Shown one piece after another: positions 9,306 through 17,619 of a stretch of 64,000 bases of DNA. The stretch is from Gammaproteobacteria bacterium. GTDB lineage: Bacteria; Pseudomonadota; Gammaproteobacteria; Burkholderiales; Rhodocyclaceae. Each line of letters starts with the position of its first letter. Within the stretch, counting starts at the first letter, position 1. The translations under genes and the position numbers were made by a program. The stretch lies in NCBI GenBank assembly GCA_018824085.1, contig JAHJHI010000022.1, positions 62,001 through 126,000 on the forward strand. The letters are read 5' to 3'. The notes beneath the pieces are model-generated. The model worked only from the letters and a program-made list of their open reading frames with translations. It searched no databases and was not told where the DNA came from.

Positions 9306-10826
9306 ATGTCCGACCACTTTTCACCCGTGCCGATGACGCCTCGTACGCTGAACGTCCTGCTGATCGAGGACTCGGAGGACGACGCGTTGCTGCTGCTGCA
9401 TCACTTCAGGCAGGCCGGCTACCAGGTTTGGTCTCAGCGCGTCGAGGACGAACGCGGACTGCGCGAGGCACTGTCCGCCCGCACCTGGGACGTGGTGCTG
9501 TCGGACCACAATATGCCGCGTTTCTCGGCGATGTCCGCGCTGAACATCCTGCAGCATCAGGGGCTCGACCTGCCCTTCATCATCGTGTCCGGCGTCATCG
9601 AGGAAGACATTGCCGTGTCCGCCATGCGCGCCGGCGCGCATGACTATCTCGGCAAGGGCAAGCTCGACCGCCTCATTCCGGCCGTCGAGCGCGAGATGCG
9701 CGAAGCACGCAACCGGGCCGAGCGGCACAGCGCGCTCGATGCGGTACGCGACAGTGAAGCCCGGTTCCGGGCTCTCGCAGCAAACATCCCCGGCATGGTG
9801 TTCCAGCTGCTGCGCCACGACGACGGCGGCTGGCGCTTCCTGTTCGTCAGCGAAGGCTGCCTCGCGCTGCTCGGTCTGAAGCCGGGCGAACTGGTCGCCA
9901 AGCCACGCCGCTTCCTCGACATGGTGCAGCCGGAAGACATGCCGGAACTCGAACGGGCGATGCACCTGTCGGCCCACACGCAGTCGACCGTCAATTGGGA
10001 CGGCCGCATCCGCCTGCCGGACGAGGACATCAAATGGGTGAACCTGCGTTCGTCGCCGCGTCTGCTCGCCTCCGGTGTGCTGATCTGGGAAGGCATCGTT
10101 TCCAACATCACGCAGAGCAAGCTGACCGAGCGCGAACTGCGCCAGTCCCGCGGCCAGCTCGCGGAGCTGTCGTCGCATCTGCAGATCGCGAAGGAAGAGG
10201 AGCGCGAGCGCATCGCGCGCGACATTCACGACGAACTGGGCGGACTGCTGGTTGCGCTGAAGTTCGAGGTGTCCCTGCTGGCGAACAAGACCCCGCCCGA
10301 CCCCGATGCCATCAAGGGCCGGGCGCAGAGCATGAGCCGGCTGGTCGATGACGCGATCACGACGGTCGGGCGCATCGCGCGCGAACTGCGCCCGGGCATC
10401 CTGAAGGAGTTCGGCCTCGCTCCGGCGGTGGAGAGCCACGCCGAGGACTTTGCACAGCGCACCGGCCTGCAGTGCGACCTGTTGTGCATCGACCACGACA
10501 TCGATCCGGACGAGGAAACGGCCATCGCGCTGTTCCGCGTGTTCCAGGAAGCGCTGACCAATGTGTCCAAGCATGCTCATGCACGCAAGGTGGACATCCG
10601 GCTGACGCAGGAGGACGACGACATCGTGCTGGAGATCAGCGATGACGGCCGCGGCCTCGCGCCGGAAGATCTGAACAAACCCAAATCGTTCGGCCTGCGC
10701 GGTATCCGCGAGCGGGTCGCGCATCTGAACGGCCGCTTCGAAGCCAGCAGCCGTGACAGCCAGGGCACCCGCCTGCTGCTGCGCGTACCGGCATGCCGGC
10801 GCACCGTACTGGAGTTTTCCCGATGA
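9306..10826 (+). CDS. Receiver-PAS-HisKA_3 sensor histidine kinase
   Basis: A 506-residue soluble kinase of the NarX/DegS type with an unusual order: an N-terminal receiver domain (residues 15-130, phospho-acceptor D67 in LSDHNMP), a PAS domain (about 150-270), a HisKA_3 dimerisation domain with H308 in RDIHDELGG, and a C-terminal ATPase domain with DDGRG. There is no membrane segment, so it senses in the cytoplasm or takes phosphate through its receiver. Its stop overlaps the next gene, a LuxR-type response regulator, by ATGA, so the two form a coupled pair. The start at 9306 was chosen because the homologous receiver begins shortly after; the longer frame reaches back towards the tRNA. Confidence 0.9.
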   Translation: MSDHFSPVPMTPRTLNVLLIEDSEDDALLLLHHFRQAGYQVWSQRVEDERGLREALSARTWDVVLSDHNMPRFSAMSALNILQHQGLDLPFIIVSGVIEEDIAVSAMRAGAHDYLGKGKLDRLIPAVEREMREARNRAERHSALDAVRDSEARFRALAANIPGMVFQLLRHDDGGWRFLFVSEGCLALLGLKPGELVAKPRRFLDMVQPEDMPELERAMHLSAHTQSTVNWDGRIRLPDEDIKWVNLRSSPRLLASGVLIWEGIVSNITQSKLTERELRQSRGQLAELSSHLQIAKEEERERIARDIHDELGGLLVALKFEVSLLANKTPPDPDAIKGRAQSMSRLVDDAITTVGRIARELRPGILKEFGLAPAVESHAEDFAQRTGLQCDLLCIDHDIDPDEETAIALFRVFQEALTNVSKHAHARKVDIRLTQEDDDIVLEISDDGRGLAPEDLNKPKSFGLRGIRERVAHLNGRFEASSRDSQGTRLLLRVPACRRTVLEFSR

Positions 10827-11461
10827 GCAGCATCCGCATACTTATTGCAGACGACCACGCCATCGTGCGCTCGGGCCTGCGCCAGATCCTGTCCGACAGC
10901 CCGGATCTGGTCGTCACCGGCGAGGCCGAGAACGGCGTCGAGGCGATGCACAAGCTGCGCGACGGCAGCTTCGACCTCGTGTTGATGGACGTGTCGATGC
11001 CCGACAGAAACGGCATCGACACCCTCAAGCTGGTGCGCAAGGAGTACCCGAAGCTGCCGGTTCTCGTGCTGTCGATGCATCCGGAGGAGCAGTACGCGAT
11101 CCGTGCACTGAAGGCCGGCGCATCGGGCTACCTGACGAAGCAGAGCGCACCGGAACAGCTGGTCACGGCAATCCGCCAGGTGGCCAGCGGCAAGAAGTAC
11201 GTATCGCCGTCGCTCGCGATGGAACTGGCCAACGCCATCATCGACGACGACGAACGCCCGCCTCACGAGAAGCTGTCCGATCGCGAGTACCAGACGCTGG
11301 TCATGATTTCATCCGGCAAGACGCTCACGCAGATCGGCGAGGAACTCAATCTGAGCGTGAAGACGGTCAGCGTCTATCGCGCCCGCCTGCTCGAAAAGAT
11401 GCGCATGAAGAACAATGCGGAGCTGACGCACTACGGTCTGAAACACAAGCTGGTGGATTGA
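10823..11461 (+). CDS. LuxR/NarL family response regulator
   Basis: A 212-residue regulator with an N-terminal receiver (D56 in LMDVSMP as phospho-acceptor, with DD at 10-11) and a C-terminal LuxR-type helix-turn-helix (about 148-205, LSDREYQTLVMISSG then LNLSVKTVSVYRARL). It is the partner of the HisKA_3 kinase whose stop codon it overlaps. Its targets are unknown; a strong inverted repeat begins 25 bases after its stop, ahead of the diguanylate cyclase gene, and could be a binding site. Confidence 0.92.
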   Translation: MSSIRILIADDHAIVRSGLRQILSDSPDLVVTGEAENGVEAMHKLRDGSFDLVLMDVSMPDRNGIDTLKLVRKEYPKLPVLVLSMHPEEQYAIRALKAGASGYLTKQSAPEQLVTAIRQVASGKKYVSPSLAMELANAIIDDDERPPHEKLSDREYQTLVMISSGKTLTQIGEELNLSVKTVSVYRARLLEKMRMKNNAELTHYGLKHKLVD

Positions 11462-11485
11462 CGGTCCAATTGTTTAGATTGATGT

Positions 11486-11509
11486 CATACGTGAATTCAG
11501 TCACGTATG
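11486..11509. promoter_or_regulatory. Perfect 9-bp inverted repeat before the diguanylate cyclase
   Basis: CATACGTGA and TCACGTATG flank ATTCAG. No T-tract follows, so an intrinsic terminator is unlikely. The symmetry fits a dimeric regulator, and the neighbouring LuxR-type regulator is an obvious candidate. The right arm contains an ATG in frame with the diguanylate cyclase, but the better start is 78 bases further on. Confidence 0.5.
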
Positions 11510-11584
11510 ACCACCCTCAAGGCCGACGCAATCCTGCCGTTGAAATGCTTCGTTCCGGACAGTCACCCAACTTTCGAACCAACC

Positions 11585-13336
11585 ATGCCCGACGCACAGC
11601 ATCCGCTCGAAATCGCTCGTGAGGCATTGCGGCGTCTGGCCATGCGCCACCTTCAGCCGACGCCGGAAAATTACCGGTCGCTCTATCACGAGATCGCCGG
11701 CACCAAACCCGACGACCTGTTCCCGGAACGCGCGCTGAAGCTGGTCTGCAGCACCCTCCCCCGCCTGAATCAGGGACAGATCGAATTCGCGCAGAGTCTG
11801 GAAAACGCCGTTGCCAGTCGCAGCTGGTCGGCGATCAGCGGTTCGCTTGTCGGCTTGCTGCGCGCGCAGGCGGCGCCGCAGCGCAAATGGAAGGCACTGC
11901 TGAAGGACATCTTCCGGCAGCTCGAGCGGCAGCACGCCACATTGCGCCCGACGCAGAAATTCCAGGCACTGCAGCAGATACTCGATTCGTCGAATGGCGA
12001 GCTCGATGCGTTGTACATCCGCCTGAGCGCGCTGGCCGACAAATGGGAGTCGGACTCCGACAGCCTCGACACCCCGAATGCGGTCGGCGTGGAAGCCGCG
12101 CCCATCCCGGTCGACAACAGCGACGCCGCGCTGCGCGAACTGTTTGCGCACACACTGGAAGGCGTCGTCGGCAGCCTGCTGATCACGGCGCCCGAACTGC
12201 GCGAGGAGGCCTCGCAACTCGGCCAGTTGCTGCGCGACGTGCGGGACATGAAGGGTGTCGACGACCTGGCGGCAAGGCTGCGCAACCTGATCTACCGCCT
12301 GAACTGGGTGGTTGACGACCAGGCGGAAATCCGTACCGGCCTGCTGTCGCTGCTCGACCTGCTGCTCAAGAACATCAGCGATCTCGTGCTCGACGACCGC
12401 TGGATGCGCGGACAGATCGACGCACTGCGAGCACTGTGCGACCACCCTATCAGCGCCCGCGAACTCGACGAAGTCGAACGCCGGCTGCGTGAAGTCATCG
12501 CGCGCCAGGGATCGCTGCGCGGCAATATCGACGACGCAAAGCACCAGATCAAGCTCATGCTCGCCGGCTTCGTCGAGCAACTCGGCAGTTTCAGTGACGC
12601 TGCATCCGGTTTCGGCGAAAAGATGGACGGCTACGCGCAGACCATCGCCGACGCCGACGACATCGCCTCGTTGCAGACGGTGATCTCGGACATCATCGGA
12701 ACCACGCGCGACATGCGCGACACCGCGGAGCGCTCGCGCACCGAGGTCGACAACATGCGCGACAAGGTCCGCGCGGCCGAGGCAGAAATCGAACGGCTCC
12801 AGCTTGAACTGGAACAGACCAGCGAGAAGATGCGGCACGACCCGCTGACCGGGGCACTCAACCGGAAAGGCCTTGAGGAGTCGTACGCGAAGGAGGTTTC
12901 CCGGGCGGCACGAAGGCATTCGCAGCTATGTCTCGCCGTGCTCGACATCGACAACTTCAAGCGGCTCAACGACACCTACGGCCACAGCACGGGTGACGAG
13001 GCGCTGCTGCATCTGGTGGCGACGGTCCGCGACTGCCTGCGGCCGCATGACACGCTGTCGCGCTTCGGCGGCGAAGAGTTCGTCATCCTGCTGCCGGAGA
13101 CGACGATCGATGATGCCGTGATCATCCTGCAGCGCCTGCAGCGTGAGCTGACCAAGCGCTACTTCCTGGCCAACAATGACAAGCTGCTGATCACCTTCAG
13201 CGCGGGCGTCACGATAGTCGAAACCGAAGAAGCACAGCGCTCGGCCATCGAGCGCGCCGACGTTGCCATGTATCAGGCCAAGGCCACCGGCAAGAATCGC
13301 GTCGTCGTTTCGTCCCAGCCGGCCCTCGCGTCCTGA
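11585..13336 (+). CDS. Diguanylate cyclase (GGDEF) with long N-terminal helical region
   Basis: Makes cyclic di-GMP from two GTP. The active site GGEEF is at about residues 496-500, and RPHD exactly five residues before it is a complete I-site, so product inhibition is expected. The first 400 residues are helical and poorly characterised, with a coiled coil just before the catalytic domain (about 390-425). I chose the ATG at 11585 because the family-like opening IAREALRRLAMRHLQPTPENY follows at once; an in-frame ATG at 11507 would add 26 residues. It lies between a two-component pair and the flagellin cluster, which suggests control of motility. Confidence 0.88.
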   Translation: MPDAQHPLEIAREALRRLAMRHLQPTPENYRSLYHEIAGTKPDDLFPERALKLVCSTLPRLNQGQIEFAQSLENAVASRSWSAISGSLVGLLRAQAAPQRKWKALLKDIFRQLERQHATLRPTQKFQALQQILDSSNGELDALYIRLSALADKWESDSDSLDTPNAVGVEAAPIPVDNSDAALRELFAHTLEGVVGSLLITAPELREEASQLGQLLRDVRDMKGVDDLAARLRNLIYRLNWVVDDQAEIRTGLLSLLDLLLKNISDLVLDDRWMRGQIDALRALCDHPISARELDEVERRLREVIARQGSLRGNIDDAKHQIKLMLAGFVEQLGSFSDAASGFGEKMDGYAQTIADADDIASLQTVISDIIGTTRDMRDTAERSRTEVDNMRDKVRAAEAEIERLQLELEQTSEKMRHDPLTGALNRKGLEESYAKEVSRAARRHSQLCLAVLDIDNFKRLNDTYGHSTGDEALLHLVATVRDCLRPHDTLSRFGGEEFVILLPETTIDDAVIILQRLQRELTKRYFLANNDKLLITFSAGVTIVETEEAQRSAIERADVAMYQAKATGKNRVVVSSQPALAS

Positions 13337-13702
13337 GCGACGCGACCGGCGGCCGCTGGCCGTCGCACGGCTCCGCGGACGCCCGGAATGCCATCCCGAT
13401 TACATTCATTCACAGTTGAAATGCCCGTCAGGCGGTCAATTGCGGCGGGTAACGCCCGGACCTTGCAGGCAAATGCAGGGGACACGACCACCCGTGGCAA
13501 ACGTGAACGATCGTCCAAGTGGCGGCGGCAAGCCATCTCCCCCCCTGTCTGCCTGAAAGCCAATACAACAAAGGCTTTCCATAGGGTGCCGCACTAAAGT
13601 TTCTGCTGTCATCTCCGTTACTTGAAACATCGGCGACATCAACAGCGGGGCATTTAACCCGGAGCGCCGTAACCACACTACTTCGTGACAGGAGAAACAA
13701 AA
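13337..13702. other. Intergenic region ahead of flagellin
   Basis: This 366-base gap separates the diguanylate cyclase from fliC. It holds the sigma-28-like promoter described separately and the 5' leader of fliC. A GC-rich imperfect hairpin just after 13336 has no T-tract. No open frame here looks like a gene and no riboswitch was recognised. Confidence 0.6.
13595..13621 (+). promoter_or_regulatory. Sigma-28 (FliA) promoter of fliC
   Basis: TAAA at 13595-13598 and TCCGTTAC at 13614-13621 are separated by exactly 15 bases, matching the TAAA-N15-GCCGATAA pattern at all four -35 bases and five of eight -10 bases. It lies about 80 bases before the fliC start, as expected for a late flagellar gene. 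Confidence 0.75.
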
Positions 13703-14893
13703 ATGCCGCAAATCATCAACACCAACGTTGCCTCGCTCACCGCCCAGCGCAACCTCAACATGTCGCAGTCTTCGCTTGCGACTTCCCTGCAGCGCCTCTC
13801 TTCGGGCCTGCGTATCAACAGCGCACGTGACGACGCCGCCGGCCTCGCGATTTCGCAGCGCATGAACGCCCAGGTCAAGAGCCTGAACCAGGCTGCACGC
13901 AACGCCAGCGACGGCATCTCGATGATCCAGACGGCGGAAGGCGGCATGGCGCAGATCCAGGACATGCTGGTACGCATGAAGGAACTGGCCACCCAGGGTG
14001 CCAACTCGACGCTGGCCGACAACGAGCGCGCGTTCATCTCGGATGAACTGACGCAACTGCGCGACGAAATCAACAACATCTCGACGCGTACCAAGTTCAA
14101 CGGTCAGCAACTGCTCAACGGTTCCTTCGGCAAGGCGCTCGACGCCACCTCGACCGTCCAGGTCGGTAGCAACCTGGCCACGACGGCAGAAGCCGCGGTG
14201 ACCAAGGTCGACATTTCGGGCGCCGCTGCCGGCACGACCTTCACGTTCTCGAACACGGCGGGCGTGCTGACCCTCAGCGACGGCACGAATTCGCAGGCGA
14301 TCGATCTGACCGGTGTCACCGTCGCAGCCGGCGGTTCATACGAACTGAACTACAGCGAACTCGGCGTGAAGGTGTCGGTCAGTGCCGCTGCGAGCAAGGC
14401 CGGCACGGACATCGCGACCGACCTCGATGCGGGCACTGTCATCACGACCGCCGCCACCGGCGCCGAAATCCAGGTCGGTGCCGACAACGCTGCCGACAAC
14501 CGCCTGACGCTGACCTTCGGCAACACGCAGATCAACGGCGCCAACTCGGACGGCCGCATGGTCCAGCTCGACACCGACATCACCACCTTCGATGGCGCAA
14601 CGACGGCTGCCAATTCGCAGGCTCTGCTGACCTCGGTCGAAGACGCACTGACCTACGTCAGTGAGCAGCGTGCAGCACTGGGTGCCCAGCAGAACCGCCT
14701 GGACTACACGGTGGCCAACCTGCAGACGCAGTCGGAGAACATTTCCGCATCGAAGAGCCGCATCACCGATGCCGACTTCGCAGCTGAAACCGCCAACCTG
14801 ACCCGCGCGCAGATCCTGCAGCAGGCCGGTACCGCGATGCTGGCGCAAGCCAACTCGCTGCCGCAGAACGTGCTCAGCCTGCTCCGCGGCTAA
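13703..14893 (+). CDS. fliC: Flagellin
   Basis: The main filament subunit, exported through the flagellar secretion system. The 396-residue protein has the conserved N-terminal D0/D1 helices (MPQIINTNVASLTAQ, then LSSGLRINSARDDAAG near residues 33-48) and the matching C-terminal helices ending QANSLPQNVLSLLRG. The middle third is Ala/Thr/Gly-rich and variable, the surface-exposed domain. The ATG at 13703 was chosen over one at 13685 because MPQIINTN is the family start and AGGAGAAAC precedes it. A strong hairpin follows the stop, and flaG, fliD, fliS and fliT come next. Confidence 0.97.
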   Translation: MPQIINTNVASLTAQRNLNMSQSSLATSLQRLSSGLRINSARDDAAGLAISQRMNAQVKSLNQAARNASDGISMIQTAEGGMAQIQDMLVRMKELATQGANSTLADNERAFISDELTQLRDEINNISTRTKFNGQQLLNGSFGKALDATSTVQVGSNLATTAEAAVTKVDISGAAAGTTFTFSNTAGVLTLSDGTNSQAIDLTGVTVAAGGSYELNYSELGVKVSVSAAASKAGTDIATDLDAGTVITTAATGAEIQVGADNAADNRLTLTFGNTQINGANSDGRMVQLDTDITTFDGATTAANSQALLTSVEDALTYVSEQRAALGAQQNRLDYTVANLQTQSENISASKSRITDADFAAETANLTRAQILQQAGTAMLAQANSLPQNVLSLLRG

Positions 14894-14918
14894 GCATCGC
14901 AGATCGCATCACCCGATC

Positions 14919-14948
14919 CATCGGGGCACGGTCCTCCGTGCCCCGATG
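14919..14948 (+). terminator. Strong hairpin after fliC
   Basis: A 13-base perfect stem (CATCGGGGCACGG and CCGTGCCCCGATG) closes on a TCCT loop 25 bases after the fliC stop. No run of T follows, so it is more likely a partial attenuator or an mRNA-protecting 3' structure than a complete terminator. Either would leave fliC mRNA in excess over flaG-fliD. Confidence 0.6.
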
Positions 14949-14967
14949 ATCCACAAGGGAGATTGTC

Positions 14968-15318
14968 ATGGCCATCCAGCCAGTCCCGGGTATTCCCCCC
15001 ACGCATGCCCCGACCGTCAATCCGACCGCCGGGGTACGCCACGTTGCGTCCGCCGAGCCGGCCGCCAACACAAGCAGCCCGCAAGCGCTCAGCAACGAAC
15101 AGGTCGAACAGACCGTGGACGAAATCCGTCGCCATATCGATCCGGTGGACCAGAACTTGCAATTCTCGATCGACAAGGACACCGGGAAGACCATCGTGAA
15201 ACTGATCGACACCTCGACGAAGGAAGTACTGCGCCAGATCCCGACAGAGGAACTGGTCGCCATCGCACGCGCGCTCGGCAAGGGCCAGAGCGGCGGATTC
15301 ATCGAACGCAAGGCCTGA
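14968..15318 (+). CDS. flaG: FlaG family flagellar protein
   Basis: A 116-residue protein with a variable Pro/Ala-rich N-terminus and the FlaG core at its C-terminus (residues about 60-112: LQFSIDKDTGKTIVKLIDTS and RQIPTEELVAIA). FlaG is linked to filament length in other bacteria, but its mechanism is not settled. It sits between fliC and fliD, the standard place, with GGGAGATTGTC before its ATG and 13 bases to fliD. Confidence 0.92.
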   Translation: MAIQPVPGIPPTHAPTVNPTAGVRHVASAEPAANTSSPQALSNEQVEQTVDEIRRHIDPVDQNLQFSIDKDTGKTIVKLIDTSTKEVLRQIPTEELVAIARALGKGQSGGFIERKA

Positions 15319-15331
15319 GGAGACCCGCATC

Positions 15332-16747
15332 ATGGCTCTCGCCGCTACCGGAATAGGCTCCAACCTCGACGTCACGTCCATCATCAGCCAGTTGATGACG
15401 CTGGAGCAACGTCCGCTGACGCTGCTCGCGCAGAAGCAGGCCACCATGCAGTCAAAGATTTCCGCCTTCGGGGCCGTTCAAGGCGCGCTGTCGTCGATAC
15501 AGACGGCTGCCAAGGCACTGGACAAGGCGGAAATCTTTGCCTCCAACAAGGCAACGGTTGCCGACACCGGGGTGGCAACAGTTGCCGCCTCGACGACGGC
15601 CACCCCCGGCAACTACACGATCGAAGTCAGCAGCCTCGCGCGCGCCCAGGTCACCGCCTCGGACGCCTTCGCGGGCAGCACCTCCACCGTCGGCAGCGGC
15701 ACGCTGACCATCGAACTGGGCAGCTACAGCGGCGGGGCATTCACGACGAACCCGGACAAGACGCCGGTCACCATCAATATCGACAGCAGCGCCGCAACGC
15801 TGGCCGACGTACGCGATGCCATCAACAGCGCCGACGCGGGAGTCACCGCCTCGCTCATCAACGACGGCACCGGCAGCCGCCTCGTCATGACGTCGAAAGA
15901 TGGCGGCACGGCGAACACCGTGCGCATCACCGCCGCGGACGACGACGGCAACAACACCGACAACGCAGGTCTGTCCAGACTCATTTATGACGCCTCGACC
16001 GGCGGCGTGTCGAACATGGCGGAGAAGGTCACGGCAGCCGATGCCAATCTCACCGTCAATGGCATTGCCGTGACGTCCAGCGGCAACACGCTCACCGACA
16101 TGATCGAAGGCGTCACGCTGACGCTGAAGAAGACCAACGTCGGCAGCCCGACCACGATCACCGTCGCAAGCGACCAGAGCGGCGCGAAAACGGCCATCGA
16201 AAAACTGGTCAAGACCTACAACGACGCGGTGTCGACGATCAAGAACCAGTCCTCGTACAACACGACCACGAAGACCGCCGCCGCGCTCAACGGCGAAAGC
16301 GTTGTGCAGAACATGCGCTCGCGCCTGTCCTCCGTCTTTACCGGCGAGATCGCACCGGGCGTCACGTTTAGCAGCATCGGCGTGGCGGTGCAGAAGGACG
16401 GCACCCTCGCCATCGATTCCGACAAGCTCACTGCAGCACTGGAGAGCGGCGCGGCAAAGAACCTGTTCCTCGGCAGCACCGGCGTGACCGGGCTGGCGTC
16501 GAAGATCGATTCGGCCATCGAGGCGATGATCGAAGACGACGGCCTGATCTCCAACCGGACCGACGGGCTCGAAACGTCCATGAAGTATCTGGATCGCCAG
16601 AAAGACCAGCTGAACCTGCGCCTTGAGCAGATCGAGGCCCGCTACCGCCGGCAATTCACGGCACTCGACACGCTGATGAGCAGCATGAACACCACGAGCA
16701 GCTATCTCGCACAACAACTCGCCAACCTGCCGACCTATTCAAGCTGA
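15332..16747 (+). CDS. fliD: Flagellar filament cap protein
   Basis: FliD (HAP2) forms the cap at the filament tip and promotes flagellin folding. The 471-residue protein has the N-terminal FliD domain (LDVTSIISQLMTLEQRPL near residues 12-30), a long Thr/Ala-rich middle, and the C-terminal FliD domain ending with a helical stretch (about 400-460, DRQKDQLNLRLEQIEARYRR) that contacts the filament. Length is typical. It follows flaG by 13 bases and precedes fliS by 36. Confidence 0.95.
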   Translation: MALAATGIGSNLDVTSIISQLMTLEQRPLTLLAQKQATMQSKISAFGAVQGALSSIQTAAKALDKAEIFASNKATVADTGVATVAASTTATPGNYTIEVSSLARAQVTASDAFAGSTSTVGSGTLTIELGSYSGGAFTTNPDKTPVTINIDSSAATLADVRDAINSADAGVTASLINDGTGSRLVMTSKDGGTANTVRITAADDDGNNTDNAGLSRLIYDASTGGVSNMAEKVTAADANLTVNGIAVTSSGNTLTDMIEGVTLTLKKTNVGSPTTITVASDQSGAKTAIEKLVKTYNDAVSTIKNQSSYNTTTKTAAALNGESVVQNMRSRLSSVFTGEIAPGVTFSSIGVAVQKDGTLAIDSDKLTAALESGAAKNLFLGSTGVTGLASKIDSAIEAMIEDDGLISNRTDGLETSMKYLDRQKDQLNLRLEQIEARYRRQFTALDTLMSSMNTTSSYLAQQLANLPTYSS

Positions 16748-16783
16748 CGGCAAACGCCATTTTCCACGGGAACAGGACACGAC

Positions 16784-17197
16784 ATGTTTGCATCTCTTTC
16801 GAATCCGCGCATGGCCTACAACCAGGTCGGTGTGGAAGCACGTGTGGCCGGGGCCGACCCGCATCAGCTCATCCTGATGCTGTTCGACGGCGCCATGCTG
16901 TCGGTGTCGACAGCCAGCCACCAGATGGAGCGCAACGACACGGCAGGCAAGGGGCAGTCCATCTCGCGCGCGATCGACATCATCGGCAACGGGCTCAAGG
17001 TCAGCCTCGATCTGGACGCCGGCGGCGAACTGGCGCAGCGCCTTTACGCACTGTACGACTACATGTGCGCACGCCTGCTGCATGCCACGTCGCAGAATGA
17101 TCGTGCCGCACTGGAAGAAGTCGGCCACCTGCTGGGCGAGCTGAAGGGCGCCTGGGAGGAAATCCGGCAAAAAATGGTCCAGGGCGCGCCGATGTAG
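16784..17197 (+). CDS. fliS: Flagellin export chaperone
   Basis: FliS binds newly made flagellin in the cytoplasm and keeps it unpolymerised until export. The 137-residue helical protein opens with YNQVGVEARVAGADPHQLILMLFDGA, the family signature, and has the conserved KGQSISRAIDII helix. It lies directly after fliD. The assignment is firm. Confidence 0.94.
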   Translation: MFASLSNPRMAYNQVGVEARVAGADPHQLILMLFDGAMLSVSTASHQMERNDTAGKGQSISRAIDIIGNGLKVSLDLDAGGELAQRLYALYDYMCARLLHATSQNDRAALEEVGHLLGELKGAWEEIRQKMVQGAPM

Positions 17198-17310
17198 GCA
17201 AAAGGCGGAAATTGAACGGTAAAAGCCGCCTACATGCACGACTCGGACACGCATCTCATCTGTACCCTTCCCTCATACAACCAGCCTCACCAGAACGACG
17301 GCCCGCCCAC

Positions 17311-17610
17311 ATGAACTCTCTGCCTCTGCTTGAAGACATGCGCCAGCTTTCCAGCCATATGGTCGACGCCGCACGCGCGAATGACTGGGACCGTCTGGTA
17401 TCGCTGGAACAGAACGTGTCGGCGCTGCGCAGTCGCATCGCCGACAACGACGAACCGGCCGCAACCCCGGCGGAACGGGCGCGCAAGATCGAATTGATGA
17501 GGCAGATCCTTGCCGACGACGCCGAAGTACGCCGCCACGTCGAGCCCTGGATGCAGCAGGTCAAGGTATTCCTCGGCAAGATGCCGGCGGGCAAGGCCGG
17601 CAATACCTGA
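17311..17610 (+). CDS. fliT: FliT-like flagellar chaperone
   Basis: A 99-residue helical protein in the fliT position after fliS. In enterics FliT chaperones FliD and regulates the master activator; that role here is inference from position and size. The start at 17311 (MNSLPLLEDMRQLS) is preferred because the upstream extension is low-quality sequence spanning the fliS-fliT gap. The body contains the helical pattern DWDRLVSLEQNVSALRSRI, which fits the family. Sequence conservation in FliT is weak, so confidence is moderate. Confidence 0.75.
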   Translation: MNSLPLLEDMRQLSSHMVDAARANDWDRLVSLEQNVSALRSRIADNDEPAATPAERARKIELMRQILADDAEVRRHVEPWMQQVKVFLGKMPAGKAGNT

Positions 17611-17619
17611 GGGCGCGTC

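Noticed and set aside
9321-10724. 467-codon minus-strand frame across the HisKA_3 kinase
   Set aside because: Antisense to a kinase with receiver, PAS, H-box and ATPase motifs; its composition is His/Arg/Gln rich, as expected of a GC-rich shadow.
13337-13594. Cyclic di-GMP riboswitch between the diguanylate cyclase and fliC
   Set aside because: The context is attractive, but the conserved GEMM core sequence and paired stems could not be found.
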